The notes below the pieces were generated by a model. The model was not told the origin of the DNA and ran no database searches. It saw only the letters and a list, made by a program, of their open reading frames with translations. Both the position numbers and the translations under genes were made by a program. DNA of 43,946 nucleotides from Methanosarcinales archaeon (GTDB lineage Archaea; Halobacteriota; Methanosarcinia; Methanosarcinales; Methanosarcinaceae). The stretch is from the NCBI GenBank assembly GCA_031260345.1, contig JAIRKA010000047.1, forward strand, positions 1 through 43,946. Direction: 5' to 3'. Shown here in pieces: positions 26,538 to 36,169 of this stretch. Position 1 is the first letter of the stretch, and each line of letters starts with the position of its first letter.

Positions 26538-26622
26538 ATATTTATAAAAATCGAAGCATATAGAGTTATCATTAGAGTCATATAGAGTCAATTGAAAAAA
26601 ACGAAGCTTTGGAGAAACGCAT

Positions 26623-27369
26623 ATGTTTACGCACCCCGACTTTTCAAAAGTCTCAACCGCCCACAGCACCCGAAAAATCAAAGATATGACGGATGTTTTA
26701 ATGGACCAGACACGGATAACATATCCCGATAAGATCCTTTACGATATGTACCGCGAGGTTCATTTATCGGGAGAAGAGCTTCAAAGGATGAAAAAAGCGC
26801 AGCTCCGCTATGATATTACGGTGATTCCGCCGGCGATGCTCGGCCCTGAATTTGTGAAAACCGCCGGCCACTATCACCCCTGTCCAAAATGCAGCGGCGG
26901 AGGAAGTTCAGGTTCCGAGATGCTTTCATATCCGGAAGTTTATCAAGTGATTCGCGGAACGGCGACTTATCTTCTCCAGAAAAAGGATTTGTCCGACTTC
27001 ATTATTGTTGAGGCGAATGAAGGCGATATCGTTTTAATTCCACCGAATTACGGACATGTGACCGTCAACGCCGACAGTGAAAAGCTCGTGATGGCAAATT
27101 GGGTGTCGGACGCTTTTGATTCCGAATATGAGCCCGTCCGCTGCAAAGCGGGACTGGCGTACTACATTACGGAAGACGGAATTGCTCAAAACGGCAATTA
27201 CGAAAAAATGCCGCCGCTCTCCTATGGCAAGCCGAAGAGCTACCCTGAAGTCGGTTTGTATTCCGGCGTTGACATGTACGGTTTGGTCAGCGATTTGGAA
27301 ATGCTGAATTTTTTGACGAATCCGCAGAACTATCCGGAATTATTTAAGAAACCGTTTTATGAATGCTGA
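26623..27369 (+). CDS. pgiA: Cupin-type phosphoglucose isomerase (archaeal PGI)
   Basis: The 248-residue protein belongs to the cupin glucose-6-phosphate isomerases, which interconvert glucose 6-phosphate and fructose 6-phosphate with a bound divalent metal. The metal ligands appear as H83 and H85 (GHYHP), E105 (PEVYQV) and H145 (YGHVTVN). Between H85 and E105 there is an extra Cys/Gly/Ser-rich loop (CPKCSGGGSSGS) that makes this spacing longer than in the Pyrococcus enzyme as I recall it. The C-terminal third continues beyond the cupin barrel. A TTTGGAGAAAC ribosome site precedes the ATG. It follows hisD by 85 bases and ends at a hairpin terminator. Confidence 0.9.
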   Translation: MFTHPDFSKVSTAHSTRKIKDMTDVLMDQTRITYPDKILYDMYREVHLSGEELQRMKKAQLRYDITVIPPAMLGPEFVKTAGHYHPCPKCSGGGSSGSEMLSYPEVYQVIRGTATYLLQKKDLSDFIIVEANEGDIVLIPPNYGHVTVNADSEKLVMANWVSDAFDSEYEPVRCKAGLAYYITEDGIAQNGNYEKMPPLSYGKPKSYPEVGLYSGVDMYGLVSDLEMLNFLTNPQNYPELFKKPFYEC

Positions 27370-27370
27370 T

Positions 27371-27400
27371 GCTGAAAAGTTCAGCTTTTTCTATTTTTGA
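27371..27400 (+). terminator. Terminator after pgiA
   Basis: GCTGA-AAAGT-TCAGC stem followed by TTTTTCTATTTTTG, immediately after the pgiA stop codon. Confidence 0.7.
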
Positions 27401-27470
27401 TTATTTTTTAAAAACGTGCATCCATTTCCAAAATGATTAAAATCGAATGAGTCTTTTTTCAAAAAATATT

Positions 27471-27631
27471 AAAAGTTGGAGCGGTCGCGCGGGCGGCAGC
27501 TGCGGTAAGCGGAATCGGCAAGGCAGTAGCGATGACTCGAACGGCAGGCAGCGCGGCAACACGAACAGTAAGGTAACAGTGGCCACGTTCGCGATGGCGT
27601 TCGGATGTGATAAAAAAGAGCAGATACGCTA
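27471..27631 (+). repeat. Long interspersed repeat, copy D
   Basis: The head is degenerate (TTGGAGCGGTCGCGCGGGCG). The middle is GC-rich, and the conserved block AACAGTAAGGTAACAG is shared with copy A. GTTCGCGATGGCGTTCGGAT and GTGATAAAAAAGAGCAGAT follow. The terminal hairpin and tail are absent, as in copy B. Confidence 0.85.
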
Positions 27632-27944
27632 GAAGCGTAAACAGATTTCCAAATGGAAGCAATCTTATGAAAATTGGATGTCTATTCTTTAAAACATAAA
27701 ACAAATGTTAAACCTCAGATTGGTTTATCATTTATGAGTTTCTTTTAAGTTTCAAATTCAAATTCAACAAATTGAGCAATTATGACGCAAAATGATTTCA
27801 GGAACGGTTAACAGATTCAGGGCGGCTGAGAGGAAAAAGCTGCCAAAGGAAAATTGGATCGAAGTGGAGACTGTTGAAACTGTTTATTAACGTATATTTT
27901 TTAGATTGGAATTTAATTATTGATTATTTCGGAGTACATTTATT
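27632..27944. other. Upstream region of prf1
   Basis: No gene seen. A GGCGGCT..AGCTGCC stem lies near 27822-27845, and a TATA-like ACGTATATTTTTTAG near 27889-27904 probably drives prf1. TTCGGAG near 27929 is a weak ribosome site for the ATG at 27945. Confidence 0.4.
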
Positions 27945-29192
27945 ATGGCAGAAACGTCAGCGCATGACAAATATGAATTCAAAAAAACGCTTGAAACCAT
28001 CCGCGACAAAAAAGGAAGAAGTACGGAACTGGTTTCACTTTACATTCCCGCCGACAAACAAATTTCGGACGTGACCGCGGACTTAAGAGAGGAACACAGC
28101 CAAGCCTCAAACATCAAATCCAAATCGACAAAAACGAATGTCCAGGGCGCGATTGATTCTTTACTTGCAAAGCTCAGATATTTGGATAAAGTCCCACCAA
28201 ACGGCATCGTTTATTTCACGGGTGCCGTTGACGTCGGCGCAAACAAAACAAGTATGGAAAGTTACGTCGTAAACCCCCCCGAGCCGATTATTACTTATAA
28301 ATACCACTGTAATTCCGAATTTCACTTAGAGCCGCTTGAATACATGCTCAAAGAAAAAGGAACATTCGGGCTTCTCGTCATGGACAGAAGAGAAGCAACG
28401 ATCGGAACGCTGGTCGGCAAGAAAATCGAACCGCTCCGCAGGCTGACTTCAAACGTTCCCGGCAAGCAGCGCAAAGGCGGGCAAAGTGCCCAGCGTTTCC
28501 AGAGCTTGAGATTGATTGCGATTCACGAGTTCTACAAAAGAATCGGTGACGCTTCAAGTGAAGTTTTCATGACGGTTGACCCGAAAGAGTTCAAAGGAAT
28601 TCTCATCGGCGGCCCGTCTCCGACAAAAGAAGAATTCTTGGATGGTGAATTTTTCCACCACGAACTTCAGAAAAAAGTTCTCGGCCTCTTTGATATCGCT
28701 TACACGGACGAGTCCGGTCTTCACGAACTTGTAAACGCCGCCGCCGATAAGCTCATGGATTTGGAGCTGATGGAACAGAAAAACATTATGAAAATGTTCT
28801 TCAAAGAATTAATTTCCGAATCCGGGCGCGCTTCATACGGTGAAAAAAGCGTCCGCGCCAACTTGGAAATCAACTCTGTTGAAACGCTGATTCTCTCCGA
28901 AGACTTAAGAGCTGAAAGAATGACGGCCGTCTGCCAAAGCTGCGGTGAGATGAATCAGAAAACACGCACATGGCGCCCGGGAGAACATATTCCCAATCTC
29001 GGCAACTGTTCAAAATGCGGCGCGGAATTGGCAGATATTGAAATCAGAGACGTCGTGGATGAGCTCTCGGAAATGGCGGACAAATCCAACGCTGTTGTCC
29101 ATTTCATTTCAACGGACTTTGACGAAGGCAACCAGCTGATGTCGGCTTTCGGCGGCATTGTCGCTGTTTTGAGATACAATACCGGCCTGTAA
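27945..29192 (+). CDS. prf1: Peptide chain release factor aRF1
   Basis: The 415-residue factor recognises all stop codons and triggers peptide release. Stop decoding motifs NIKS (N56-S59) and YxCxxxF (Y119, C121, F125) and the catalytic GGQ (177-179) are all present. The C-terminal domain has a CxxC pair twice (CQSCG, CSKCG). Length is normal for archaea. Because no gene in this window ends in TAG, this factor may face few UAG termination sites in this organism. It is followed immediately by an intrinsic terminator overlapping its own stop codon, so it is monocistronic. Confidence 0.97.
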   Translation: MAETSAHDKYEFKKTLETIRDKKGRSTELVSLYIPADKQISDVTADLREEHSQASNIKSKSTKTNVQGAIDSLLAKLRYLDKVPPNGIVYFTGAVDVGANKTSMESYVVNPPEPIITYKYHCNSEFHLEPLEYMLKEKGTFGLLVMDRREATIGTLVGKKIEPLRRLTSNVPGKQRKGGQSAQRFQSLRLIAIHEFYKRIGDASSEVFMTVDPKEFKGILIGGPSPTKEEFLDGEFFHHELQKKVLGLFDIAYTDESGLHELVNAAADKLMDLELMEQKNIMKMFFKELISESGRASYGEKSVRANLEINSVETLILSEDLRAERMTAVCQSCGEMNQKTRTWRPGEHIPNLGNCSKCGAELADIEIRDVVDELSEMADKSNAVVHFISTDFDEGNQLMSAFGGIVAVLRYNTGL

Positions 29193-29212
29193 TCAGGCCG
29201 TCTTTTTTGTTT
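29183..29212 (+). terminator. Intrinsic terminator overlapping the prf1 stop codon
   Basis: CGGCCTG-TAAT-CAGGCCG followed by TCTTTTTTGTTTTT. The loop contains the prf1 TAA. Confidence 0.85.
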
Positions 29213-29354
29213 TTAAAACAATCTTATAAATGAACAATTAGACCAAAATGACACGAACAATCATTAGGAATTTATAACACGAACAATTTTAGCAGTTCTA
29301 ACAGTTTTAGAAATTCTAAATTTTAACAATCTTTACAATTTTTTGGTGATTGAA

Positions 29355-29993
29355 ATGTCAAAAACAGAAATCTATCCCTTAACCGATTTTGAAACGGCTG
29401 TGGATGCCGCTGCCGCTGCGCTTAAACGCGGAAAAATCGTAGCATTCCCGACGGAAACGGTTTACGGTCTCGGCGCAAGCATCGCTGATGAAAGCGCTGT
29501 TTTAAAGATTTACGCAGCAAAAGGGCGCGTGCCTGAAAAACCGCTCAGTATTTTGTTATCCTCCGCAGAGGATATGGAGAAAATTGCGGCTGAGGTTCCC
29601 GAAAACGCTAAAAAGCTTGCGAATGAATTTTGGCCGGGCCCGATGACGATTATTTTAAAGAAAAAAGCGGAGATTTCAGATAAGATTACGGCGGGAAAGG
29701 ATACGGTCGGTCTTCGCGTGCCTGCGCATCCGGCAGCACTTGAAATTGTGCGAAGAGCAGGACCGCTTGCCTGCCCGAGTGCCAACAAATCAGACAGCAG
29801 AGAGCCGAAATCGGCGGAAGATGTTTTTTCGGATTTGAACGGTAAAATTGATCTTTTAATTGACGGCGGAGAGACAAAAATTCAAAAGCCGTCTACTATT
29901 GTTGATTTAACGGTGACGCCGCCGAAAATTTTAAGAAAAGGCGGACTTGAGATTGCAGAAATTAGAAAAATCATAGGGGATGTATCGGAATGA
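29355..29993 (+). CDS. sua5: L-threonylcarbamoyladenylate synthase (Sua5/YrdC)
   Basis: The enzyme makes threonylcarbamoyl-AMP from threonine, bicarbonate and ATP for the t6A37 modification of ANN-decoding tRNAs. The 212-residue protein has the YrdC fold: GKIVAFPTETVYGLGA at the start, KGRVPEKPLSI, WPGPMTIIL, VGLRVPAHP and the LACPSANKSDS loop. It is the short YrdC-domain form without the long Sua5 C-terminal domain. The ORF track starts at TTG 29343; ATG 29355 with GGTGAT just upstream is more likely. The stop overlaps the start of the next small membrane protein (ATGA), indicating coupling. Confidence 0.93.
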   Translation: MSKTEIYPLTDFETAVDAAAAALKRGKIVAFPTETVYGLGASIADESAVLKIYAAKGRVPEKPLSILLSSAEDMEKIAAEVPENAKKLANEFWPGPMTIILKKKAEISDKITAGKDTVGLRVPAHPAALEIVRRAGPLACPSANKSDSREPKSAEDVFSDLNGKIDLLIDGGETKIQKPSTIVDLTVTPPKILRKGGLEIAEIRKIIGDVSE

Positions 29994-30232
29994 AGGCGGA
30001 TAAGAAAGCGAGAATCAAAAACAAAGCACAAGGGAGAAAAATCAATGAAACGGTCAAAACCATTAACATCGTCAACTTGGTGATTATTGTCGCCGGTTTC
30101 TTTTTAATGATTCTGAATTACAATGAGTTGTTGACAAGAATCGGTCAGGGATTGATCATGGCAGGCGCGCTCCTCATTATGATGACGATTGTTTTCCAAA
30201 TCATGATGGCAAACAAAATGAGAAGAGGCTGA
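29990..30232 (+). CDS. Small two-span membrane protein, unknown function
   Basis: An 80-residue protein with a basic N-terminus (first 22 residues rich in Lys/Arg), two hydrophobic spans (about 26-46 and 52-73) and a short basic end (NKMRRG). I do not recognise the family. Its start overlaps the sua5 stop by 4 bases, so it is co-translated with that gene and probably real. The charge pattern suggests both ends lie in the cytosol. No functional link to tRNA modification can be inferred from the sequence. Confidence 0.7.
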   Translation: MKADKKARIKNKAQGRKINETVKTINIVNLVIIVAGFFLMILNYNELLTRIGQGLIMAGALLIMMTIVFQIMMANKMRRG

Positions 30233-30318
30233 TTTTTTTAAAAAAATATTTTTTAGATTATGATGAGAATTTTCAGTAAAACAAAATTTCTCATCCAATT
30301 CTTTTTTATTAAATTCAT

Positions 30319-30805
30319 GAATGAATAAACGATGGATAGGTTGAAAATTTAATGAAAAGCGGAGCGGCTCGCGCGTGACGGCGGCAGCGCGAACTGTAGG
30401 TAGCCGGTAGCCACGTTCGCGAAGCGAACGGATGTGATAAAAGAGAGCAGATGCACGCAGCAATGCAGACGCAGTAGCGCAGGCAGCAGCTCAATGCAAA
30501 ATACAGTTGCAAGAAAAAACTCATTTGGAGCAAGCTCAGCTTCCGTGTGCATCTATCTCTTCTTTGGCATTCCGCAAATTTTCATTTTTCCACTTCGCTT
30601 CGCTCAGCGAAAAAATGAAAATTAGCGGTCGTACGTGAGGTTTCGACTAATTTAGGGCTTTATTGAAACATCGTTTTTCATTTTTATTTTCACGAAAAAT
30701 TTGAACGCCCTTTTTTCACCTAAATCTAAAATATTTTATTTTTAGGGTTTTATCGGGCGTTCCGTTTAATCTAAATTTAATGAGGATGGATGTTTGGTTT
30801 TTCAA
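30319..30805 (+). repeat. Long interspersed repeat, copy E (full version with tail)
   Basis: It shares the head AATGAAAAGCGGAGCGGCTC with copy A, then GTTCGC-GAA-GCGAAC and GGATGTGATAAAAGAGAGCA. The 18-bp hairpin at 30572-30628 has a simple 21-base loop. GGTCGTACGTGAGGTTTC and GAAACATCGTTTTTC follow. The tail, with GAACGCCC..GGGCGTTC (about 30701-30761), aligns with copy C. This is the most complete copy and has no nested palindrome. Confidence 0.85.
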
Positions 30806-31014
30806 TATCTATTACTTAAATTGTGAATTTAGACGCAAATAGGAATGAGGATTATATATCAAAAAATCTTAAAGATTGCAAGAGGAAAAAACTCTATTTC
30901 AGGACTTGGTCCTAAAAATGAATGTAAAACAGTAAAAAAGCAGGCACTCCGTCTTTTTAATCAATTGTTATTTATTCAACACCCATCTATTTCAAAATCA
31001 TCTCAGGTCAAAAA
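30806..31014. other. Upstream region of polC
   Basis: No gene. AT-rich with a TATA-like GGATTATATATCAAAAA near 30848-30864 and a CAGGTCA site just before the polC ATG. The small ORF 30845-31039 has no features of a gene. Confidence 0.4.
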
Positions 31015-34000
31015 ATGCCGGCACAAAGCGACTTCATGAAGAAATATTTCGATTCTTTGGAAGCGAAATTGCTCAAAGAAATTGAAATAGCGAATGCTGC
31101 CCGCTCTAAGGGGGAAGACCCGCACCCGCATGTTGAGATTCCGCTGGCAAAGGACTTGGCTGACCGCGTTGAAAATTTAATCGGCGTCAAGGGTGTCGCC
31201 AAGCGCCTTCGTGAAATCGAGGAGGGAGGGCTTAATCGTGAAGAGTCCGCTCTTTTAATCGGCAAGGAAATCGCCGAAGGAAAAGTCGGCGGATTTACGA
31301 CAAGAGAACAGGCTGTTGACGCCGCAATCCGCGTTTCGATGGCGGTCATTACGGAAGGTGTCGTCGCAGCACCGATTGAAGGCATTGCCGAAGTCAAAAT
31401 TGATAAAAACAGTGACGGTACTGAGTTTTTAAGAATTTATTATTCCGGGCCGATTCGAAGCGCCGGCGGAACCGCTCAGGCGCTTTCTGTTTTGGTCGGC
31501 GATTACGTTCGCCGCAGCCTCGGTTTGGACCGCTTTAAGCCGCGCAAAGAGCTGGTGGAGCGTTACGCCGAAGAAATCCGCATTTACAAAAGAACGTCTT
31601 CGCTTCAGTATTCTCCGACGGATGATGAAATCCGCCTCATCGTTGAAAACTGTCCTGTCTGCGTTGACGGAGACGCAACGGAAGACGCGGAAGTGGAAGG
31701 CTACAGGAATCTGCCCGAAATTCCCGGAAACCGCCTTCGCGGCGGCATGGCTCTTGTCATTGCGGAAGGCATGATTTTGAAAGCGCCGAAAGTAAAGAAG
31801 CATGTTGACGGCTTGAAGATGGACGGCTGGGAATTTTTGGACAAACTCATCGCCGGAACGAAAACGGAAGACAAGGGCGGAGATGACACGCCCGCCGCTG
31901 CCGGTAAACCCGGTGCCGTTACGTTGAAAGTCAAGCCCAAAACCAAATACATACAGGATTTGATTGCCGGAAGGCCTCTTTTTTCTCATCCGTCCCGTGA
32001 AGGCGGATTTCGGCTCAGGTATGGGCGGTCAAGAAATACATCATTCGCCGCTGCCGGAATCAGCCCGGCATCAATGTTTATTCTTGACGACTTCATTACA
32101 AACGGAACGCAACTGAAAGTGGAGCGTCCGGGAAAAGCTGCCGGAATGGCCGCCGTTGATTCAATTGAAGGACCGACGGTCCGCTTGAAAAACGGTGACG
32201 TCGTTCGCGCGGACGACGATAAAACGGCGCTTCTGATTAAACCCGATATTGAATATATTATTGACGTCGGGGAAATTTTGTTCAACTTCGGCGACTTTTT
32301 GGAAAATAATCACACGCTGATACCGTCGCCTTACTGTTTTGAATGGTGGCTTTATGATTATGAAAACGGATACAACCGCTTAAAGGATGAAAACAAGCTC
32401 GATACAGTTCGTTTTCTGAGTCCCGAAGAAGTTGATCAATTAAAGCATGTTTCAGAAGAAGCGGCTCTCTTGTTTGCCGACAGCGGAATCCCGCTTCATC
32501 CCGATTACAACTATTTGTGGCACGATTTGTATTTGGAAGAACTCGAAAAAATCGCGGACTTCATTGCCGAAAACGGTCAACTGATTGAATACGCTGATTC
32601 CGCGAATGGGAGTGAGGAGAAGGGTGGAAATGAGGAGAGCGGGGTCAAAAAGGAAAAGCTTTATTTGGCGCTTCCTTATGAAAAATCCGTTGAAAGCGGC
32701 ATCAAAACGCTGCTGGAAAACATTTTGATGCTTCATATTGTCAGATTAATCAACGATGAAAATAATGATGAAAAAAACGATGAAGACAATAACAAAAAGC
32801 AAATATTGATCGCTCCGCCGACTCATATTTTAAGATGTCTCGGTTTAATTGTCGAAGAGGGCGGAACGCTTCAAAAGACATGGACAGCCGAAGAAATAAG
32901 ATCAGCGGGAATTGAACTGACGGTTGATGCCGTCAGCAGAATTTCGAAAATGACGGTCAAAGCCCGCGCCCCGTCCAGAATCGGCGCGCGTATGGGGCGG
33001 CCGGAGAAGTCTGCGCTTCGAAAAATGTCGCCTGCCGCTCAAATTTTGTTCCCGATCAGCGAATACGGCGGAAAAACAAGAAATATCGTTGGCGCATCCG
33101 AATACCGAGAAGATATGAACGCGACAACCGGAAAAATCGAGATCAGAATCGGCATGCGTGTCTGTCCGCGTTGCGGGCGCGAGACGCATAAGTGGCGCTG
33201 CGGCTGCGGTGAATTTACGATTGAGCGCTTGTTCTGTCCGCGCTGCGGGATTGAAACGTCCGGCACCAAATGTCCGAAATGCGAGAAACCGACAATGGGC
33301 GGCCGCAGAAAACCGGTTGACTTCCGCCCGATTTACAAAGAAGCGTTTGAAAGGGTCGGCGAGCGCGATAATTTTGATTTGATCAAAGGTGTTAAAGAAT
33401 TGATGAGCCGCGCTAAAACGCCGGAGCCGCTTGAAAAAGGAATTTTGAGAGCGAAGCATGAAATTTATATTTTCAAGGACGGAACGGCGCGCTACGATAT
33501 GTCCGACATTCCGCTGACGCACATCCGCGCCGATGAGCTCGGCATTACAGCGGAAGATTTAAAGGAGCTCGGGTACGAGAAAGATGTTTACGGGAAAGAT
33601 TTGGTTTCCGATGATCAAGTTGTCTGCCTCTTTGTTCAGGATTTGGTCATATCCGTTGACTGCGCCGAGTATTTGCTGAAAACAACGCAGTATATTGATG
33701 ATTTGCTGAAGAAATATTACGGCGTTGACATGTATTATAATTGTAAAAGCATTAAAGATTTACTCGGCGTGATGGTCATCGGCCTTGCGCCGCACACGTC
33801 CGCGGGCGTTCTCGGCCGCCTTGTCGGTTTTACGAAAGCTTCTGTCGGTTTTGCGCACCCGTATTTCCACGCGTCGAAGCGCAGAAACTGCGACGGCGAT
33901 GAAGACTGCGTGATGTTGGTGCTTGACGGCATGCTCAACTTTTCACGTGAATACCTGCCGGACAAACGCGGCGGCCAAATGGACGCGCCGCTTGTTTTGA

Positions 34001-34644
34001 CAATCCGCATTGATCCGAACGAGATTGATAAAGAAGCGCATAACATTGACATGTGCGCCCGTTATCCGCATGAATTTTATTTGGCGACGGAGGAATACAA
34101 AAATCCGGCTGACGTTTCAAAGATAATGGATTTGGTCAGCAGCCGTTTGAAAACGCAGGACCAGTACGAAAATTTTATGTTTACGCATGATACGACGGAT
34201 ATCGCGAGAGGTCCCGCTTTTTCGGCGTATAAAACACTTGAGACGATGACGGATAAAATGGAAGCGCAGCTTCAATTGGCCGTAAAGATTCGCGCCGTTG
34301 ACGAAACGGATGTGGCCGAACTTGTTTTAAGGTCTCATTTCCTGCCGGATATTATCGGGAATTTGCGGGCGTTTTCAAAACAGACTTTCCGATGCATTAA
34401 ATGCGAAGCGAAATACAGGCGGCCGCCTTTGACTGGAACTTGTTCAAAATGCGGCGGCGGAAACATCATTTTAACCGTTCATGAAGGCGCTGTCCGTAAA
34501 TACGTGGAAGTCTCCAAAGAAGTCGCGATAAAATACAATGTTTCCGATTACACGCTTGAGCGAATTGAGCTGCTGGAGCAGGATATTATTCAGACGTTTG
34601 AAAATCATAAGATTAAAAAGACGTCACTTTCTGATTTTATGTAA
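31015..34644 (+). CDS. polC: DNA polymerase D large (catalytic) subunit DP2
   Basis: A 1209-residue catalytic subunit of the euryarchaeal replicative polymerase PolD. The active-site motif NCDGDED is intact at 958-964, followed by [24 protein letters not shown]-terminal landmarks include [20 protein letters not shown] near 141-160. Zinc ribbons appear at [16 protein letters not shown] and CPRCG..CPKC (about 710-760), and [20 protein letters not shown] lies near the C-terminus. The intein found at this site in some Thermococcales is absent. Two low-complexity acidic inserts ([11 protein letters not shown] and [14 protein letters not shown]-like, about 530-590) are unusual. The small subunit DP1 is not in the window. 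Confidence 0.97.
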   Translation: MPAQSDFMKKYFDSLEAKLLKEIEIANAARSKGEDPHPHVEIPLAKDLADRVENLIGVKGVAKRLREIEEGGLNREESALLIGKEIAEGKVGGFTTREQAVDAAIRVSMAVITEGVVAAPIEGIAEVKIDKNSDGTEFLRIYYSGPIRSAGGTAQALSVLVGDYVRRSLGLDRFKPRKELVERYAEEIRIYKRTSSLQYSPTDDEIRLIVENCPVCVDGDATEDAEVEGYRNLPEIPGNRLRGGMALVIAEGMILKAPKVKKHVDGLKMDGWEFLDKLIAGTKTEDKGGDDTPAAAGKPGAVTLKVKPKTKYIQDLIAGRPLFSHPSREGGFRLRYGRSRNTSFAAAGISPASMFILDDFITNGTQLKVERPGKAAGMAAVDSIEGPTVRLKNGDVVRADDDKTALLIKPDIEYIIDVGEILFNFGDFLENNHTLIPSPYCFEWWLYDYENGYNRLKDENKLDTVRFLSPEEVDQLKHVSEEAALLFADSGIPLHPDYNYLWHDLYLEELEKIADFIAENGQLIEYADSANGSEEKGGNEESGVKKEKLYLALPYEKSVESGIKTLLENILMLHIVRLINDENNDEKNDEDNNKKQILIAPPTHILRCLGLIVEEGGTLQKTWTAEEIRSAGIELTVDAVSRISKMTVKARAPSRIGARMGRPEKSALRKMSPAAQILFPISEYGGKTRNIVGASEYREDMNATTGKIEIRIGMRVCPRCGRETHKWRCGCGEFTIERLFCPRCGIETSGTKCPKCEKPTMGGRRKPVDFRPIYKEAFERVGERDNFDLIKGVKELMSRAKTPEPLEKGILRAKHEIYIFKDGTARYDMSDIPLTHIRADELGITAEDLKELGYEKDVYGKDLVSDDQVVCLFVQDLVISVDCAEYLLKTTQYIDDLLKKYYGVDMYYNCKSIKDLLGVMVIGLAPHTSAGVLGRLVGFTKASVGFAHPYFHASKRRNCDGDEDCVMLVLDGMLNFSREYLPDKRGGQMDAPLVLTIRIDPNEIDKEAHNIDMCARYPHEFYLATEEYKNPADVSKIMDLVSSRLKTQDQYENFMFTHDTTDIARGPAFSAYKTLETMTDKMEAQLQLAVKIRAVDETDVAELVLRSHFLPDIIGNLRAFSKQTFRCIKCEAKYRRPPLTGTCSKCGGGNIILTVHEGAVRKYVEVSKEVAIKYNVSDYTLERIELLEQDIIQTFENHKIKKTSLSDFM

Positions 34645-34646
34645 AA

Positions 34647-34726
34647 AAATTTTGCTCCCTTCGGTCGCAAAATTTCATGGGCGGGGGGAGGGCGGTGTTT
34701 GCTGAAAAATCACTTCGTGATTTTTA
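34647..34726. terminator. Two hairpins between polC and the convergent TatD-like gene
   Basis: AAATTTTGC..GCAAAATTT (34647-34675) directly follows the polC stop, and AAAAATCAC-TTC-GTGATTTTT (34705-34725) is a perfect 9-bp stem with T runs on both strands. Together they probably end both convergent transcripts. Confidence 0.7.
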
Positions 34727-34794
34727 ACGGCTTTGCCAGTCTGTGCTTGGAAGCAGGTTGTTCGCTGAATAATTCCGAGCGCAGCGAGACTTTT

Positions 34795-35637
34795 TCAAAC
34801 CCCAATATCCACATCATAAATCCGGCTCGGGTTTTCCTGATGAATCTTCCAAAACGGCTCTTCGCCGTAAATTTCAATCAGTTTTTTCGTTTTCTTTGGA
34901 ACGGTTTTCGGGCCGAGAACAAAACCGGGTCTGTCGGGGTCGTCAACGTAATCGGTTTCCATTAAAAAACGAGTTCCTTGCGCGAGCGCAATTTCAATGT
35001 TGTCTTTGGCAGCGGGGATGCTTGGATAAAGGCCGAACTTCTCGGCTGCAGTTACCAGAGGTGTCGCATGATGATTAACAACTTTCTCTGTATTAATTCC
35101 CGCTCTTTTTGCAATCTCTGAGATGTCTTGGATGCTTTCAAGTGTCATGTCTTCAACATGAAGCTGAACGGCGCATTTTAAGTCGCGGCAGAGGCTAAAG
35201 ACATGGCTTATCACTTGATTGGACCCGTCCCAAATATCGTGTTCGACCGGAAAATGGGGGCGGCCGCTTTTGAGAGCGACAGCCTCTCCTTTTTGAACAT
35301 AGGATGCGGCAATATCAAATCCACCGCGCATGATTTCAACGGCTTTTTCCACGCTGTTTTCTTCGGAAAGATAGAGAATATCCACCGGATGAATTCCCAA
35401 AACCGGAAAGGCTGTCACTCCCGTTTCATTGATTTTTGAAACGGCTTCGATTGTCAGGTCAAAAACGGTTTTGTAATCTTCCGGTTTTTTGACGGAAACG
35501 CCGAGATGGCGGCTTGGGAGTGAAACTAAAAATAAGTGCGTTCCGCCCGCGTTCTGAAAATCGGAAACGGCATCTAAACCGCGGCCGCGATTCATATCAA
35601 TGTGAATGTGATGGTCGGTAATCGGAAGTTTGGACAT
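34795..35637 (-). CDS. TatD-related metal-dependent hydrolase (archaeal COG1831 type)
   Basis: The 280-residue protein is a TIM-barrel amidohydrolase-like protein. Metal-binding motifs are in order: TDHHIHIDMNRG (HxH, residues about 7-18), GEAVALKSGRPH, QLHVED, NHHATP and METDYVDDP with the terminal Asp. Archaeal proteins of this group are annotated as predicted TatD-family hydrolases; the true substrate is unknown, although TatD relatives are DNases. Transcribed convergently to polC and divergently from the LpdD-like gene. Length and start (ATG 35637) fit the family; the ribosome site is weak. Confidence 0.87.
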   Translation of the reverse strand: MSKLPITDHHIHIDMNRGRGLDAVSDFQNAGGTHLFLVSLPSRHLGVSVKKPEDYKTVFDLTIEAVSKINETGVTAFPVLGIHPVDILYLSEENSVEKAVEIMRGGFDIAASYVQKGEAVALKSGRPHFPVEHDIWDGSNQVISHVFSLCRDLKCAVQLHVEDMTLESIQDISEIAKRAGINTEKVVNHHATPLVTAAEKFGLYPSIPAAKDNIEIALAQGTRFLMETDYVDDPDRPGFVLGPKTVPKKTKKLIEIYGEEPFWKIHQENPSRIYDVDIGV

Positions 35638-35788
35638 GGCAATTTCCCCGTTTTTGAAATAAATTTTAAAGATTTTTCAATTTTCATATTTGATTGAATT
35701 AAATATTTATTGTTGTCTGTTCATTTTGATTTTATAAAAGATTTTCACCATTAATTTTTTTCAATACAATTTTCAAAACGGTGACGAA
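35638..35788. promoter_or_regulatory. Divergent promoter region, TatD-like / lpdD-like
   Basis: An AT-rich gap of 151 bases with TATA-like boxes in both directions (for example GAATTAAATATTTATTG and GATTTTATAAAAG). GGTGACGAA is the ribosome site for the ATG at 35789. Confidence 0.4.
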
Positions 35789-36127
35789 ATGAAAACATCC
35801 AGAACAATCGGACGTGTGACATTGGTTCTTGAAGCGCGGGAAATCGGCAGCGATTTGTCGGTCACGCTGACGGGAGGCATTGCGCATATCGGCGCAGCGG
35901 CTCTCGCATATCCCGACAAAGAAACGGGCAGGACAACGGGTTCCGTCATTTCCGCGCCCGGTCACAAGGAAGAGGAAATTGCGCTTTACGGCGCGAAAGT
36001 GTTGAGTAAAGAGACGAAAAAAACGGTTCTGTTTGCTGTCGGGATTCATTTGGATGAAATTACCGTGGCAGAGATCGAAGAGATTGAAAAAACGTGCCGT
36101 GAAATGATTCAGAGTTTTTTGAAATGA
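35789..36127 (+). CDS. LpdD-like protein next to UbiX (possible prenylated-flavin handling)
   Basis: A 112-residue protein with a conserved start, TSRTIGRVTLVLEAREIGSD, a GGIAHIGAAALAY segment and SAPGHKEEEIA. I relate it to the LpdD-like domain family, which accompanies UbiD/UbiX systems and has been proposed to handle prenylated FMN. This is recalled, not tested. It lies 42 bases upstream of the ubiX start used here, in the same direction, which supports the link. No UbiD homologue is in the window. The ribosome site GGTGACG is well placed. Confidence 0.75.
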   Translation: MKTSRTIGRVTLVLEAREIGSDLSVTLTGGIAHIGAAALAYPDKETGRTTGSVISAPGHKEEEIALYGAKVLSKETKKTVLFAVGIHLDEITVAEIEEIEKTCREMIQSFLK

Positions 36128-36169
36128 TTGATTAAAATGACTAAAGTGATTCAAACCGGGAAAGAAAAC

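Noticed and set aside
30845-31039. 64-residue ORF upstream of polC
   Set aside because: No ribosome site, overlaps the polC start in another frame and has a composition typical of noncoding AT-rich DNA.
33883-33920. Possible intein in PolD DP2 at the NCDGDED site
   Set aside because: The motif is continuous and the protein has normal length around it; no intein splice blocks are present.
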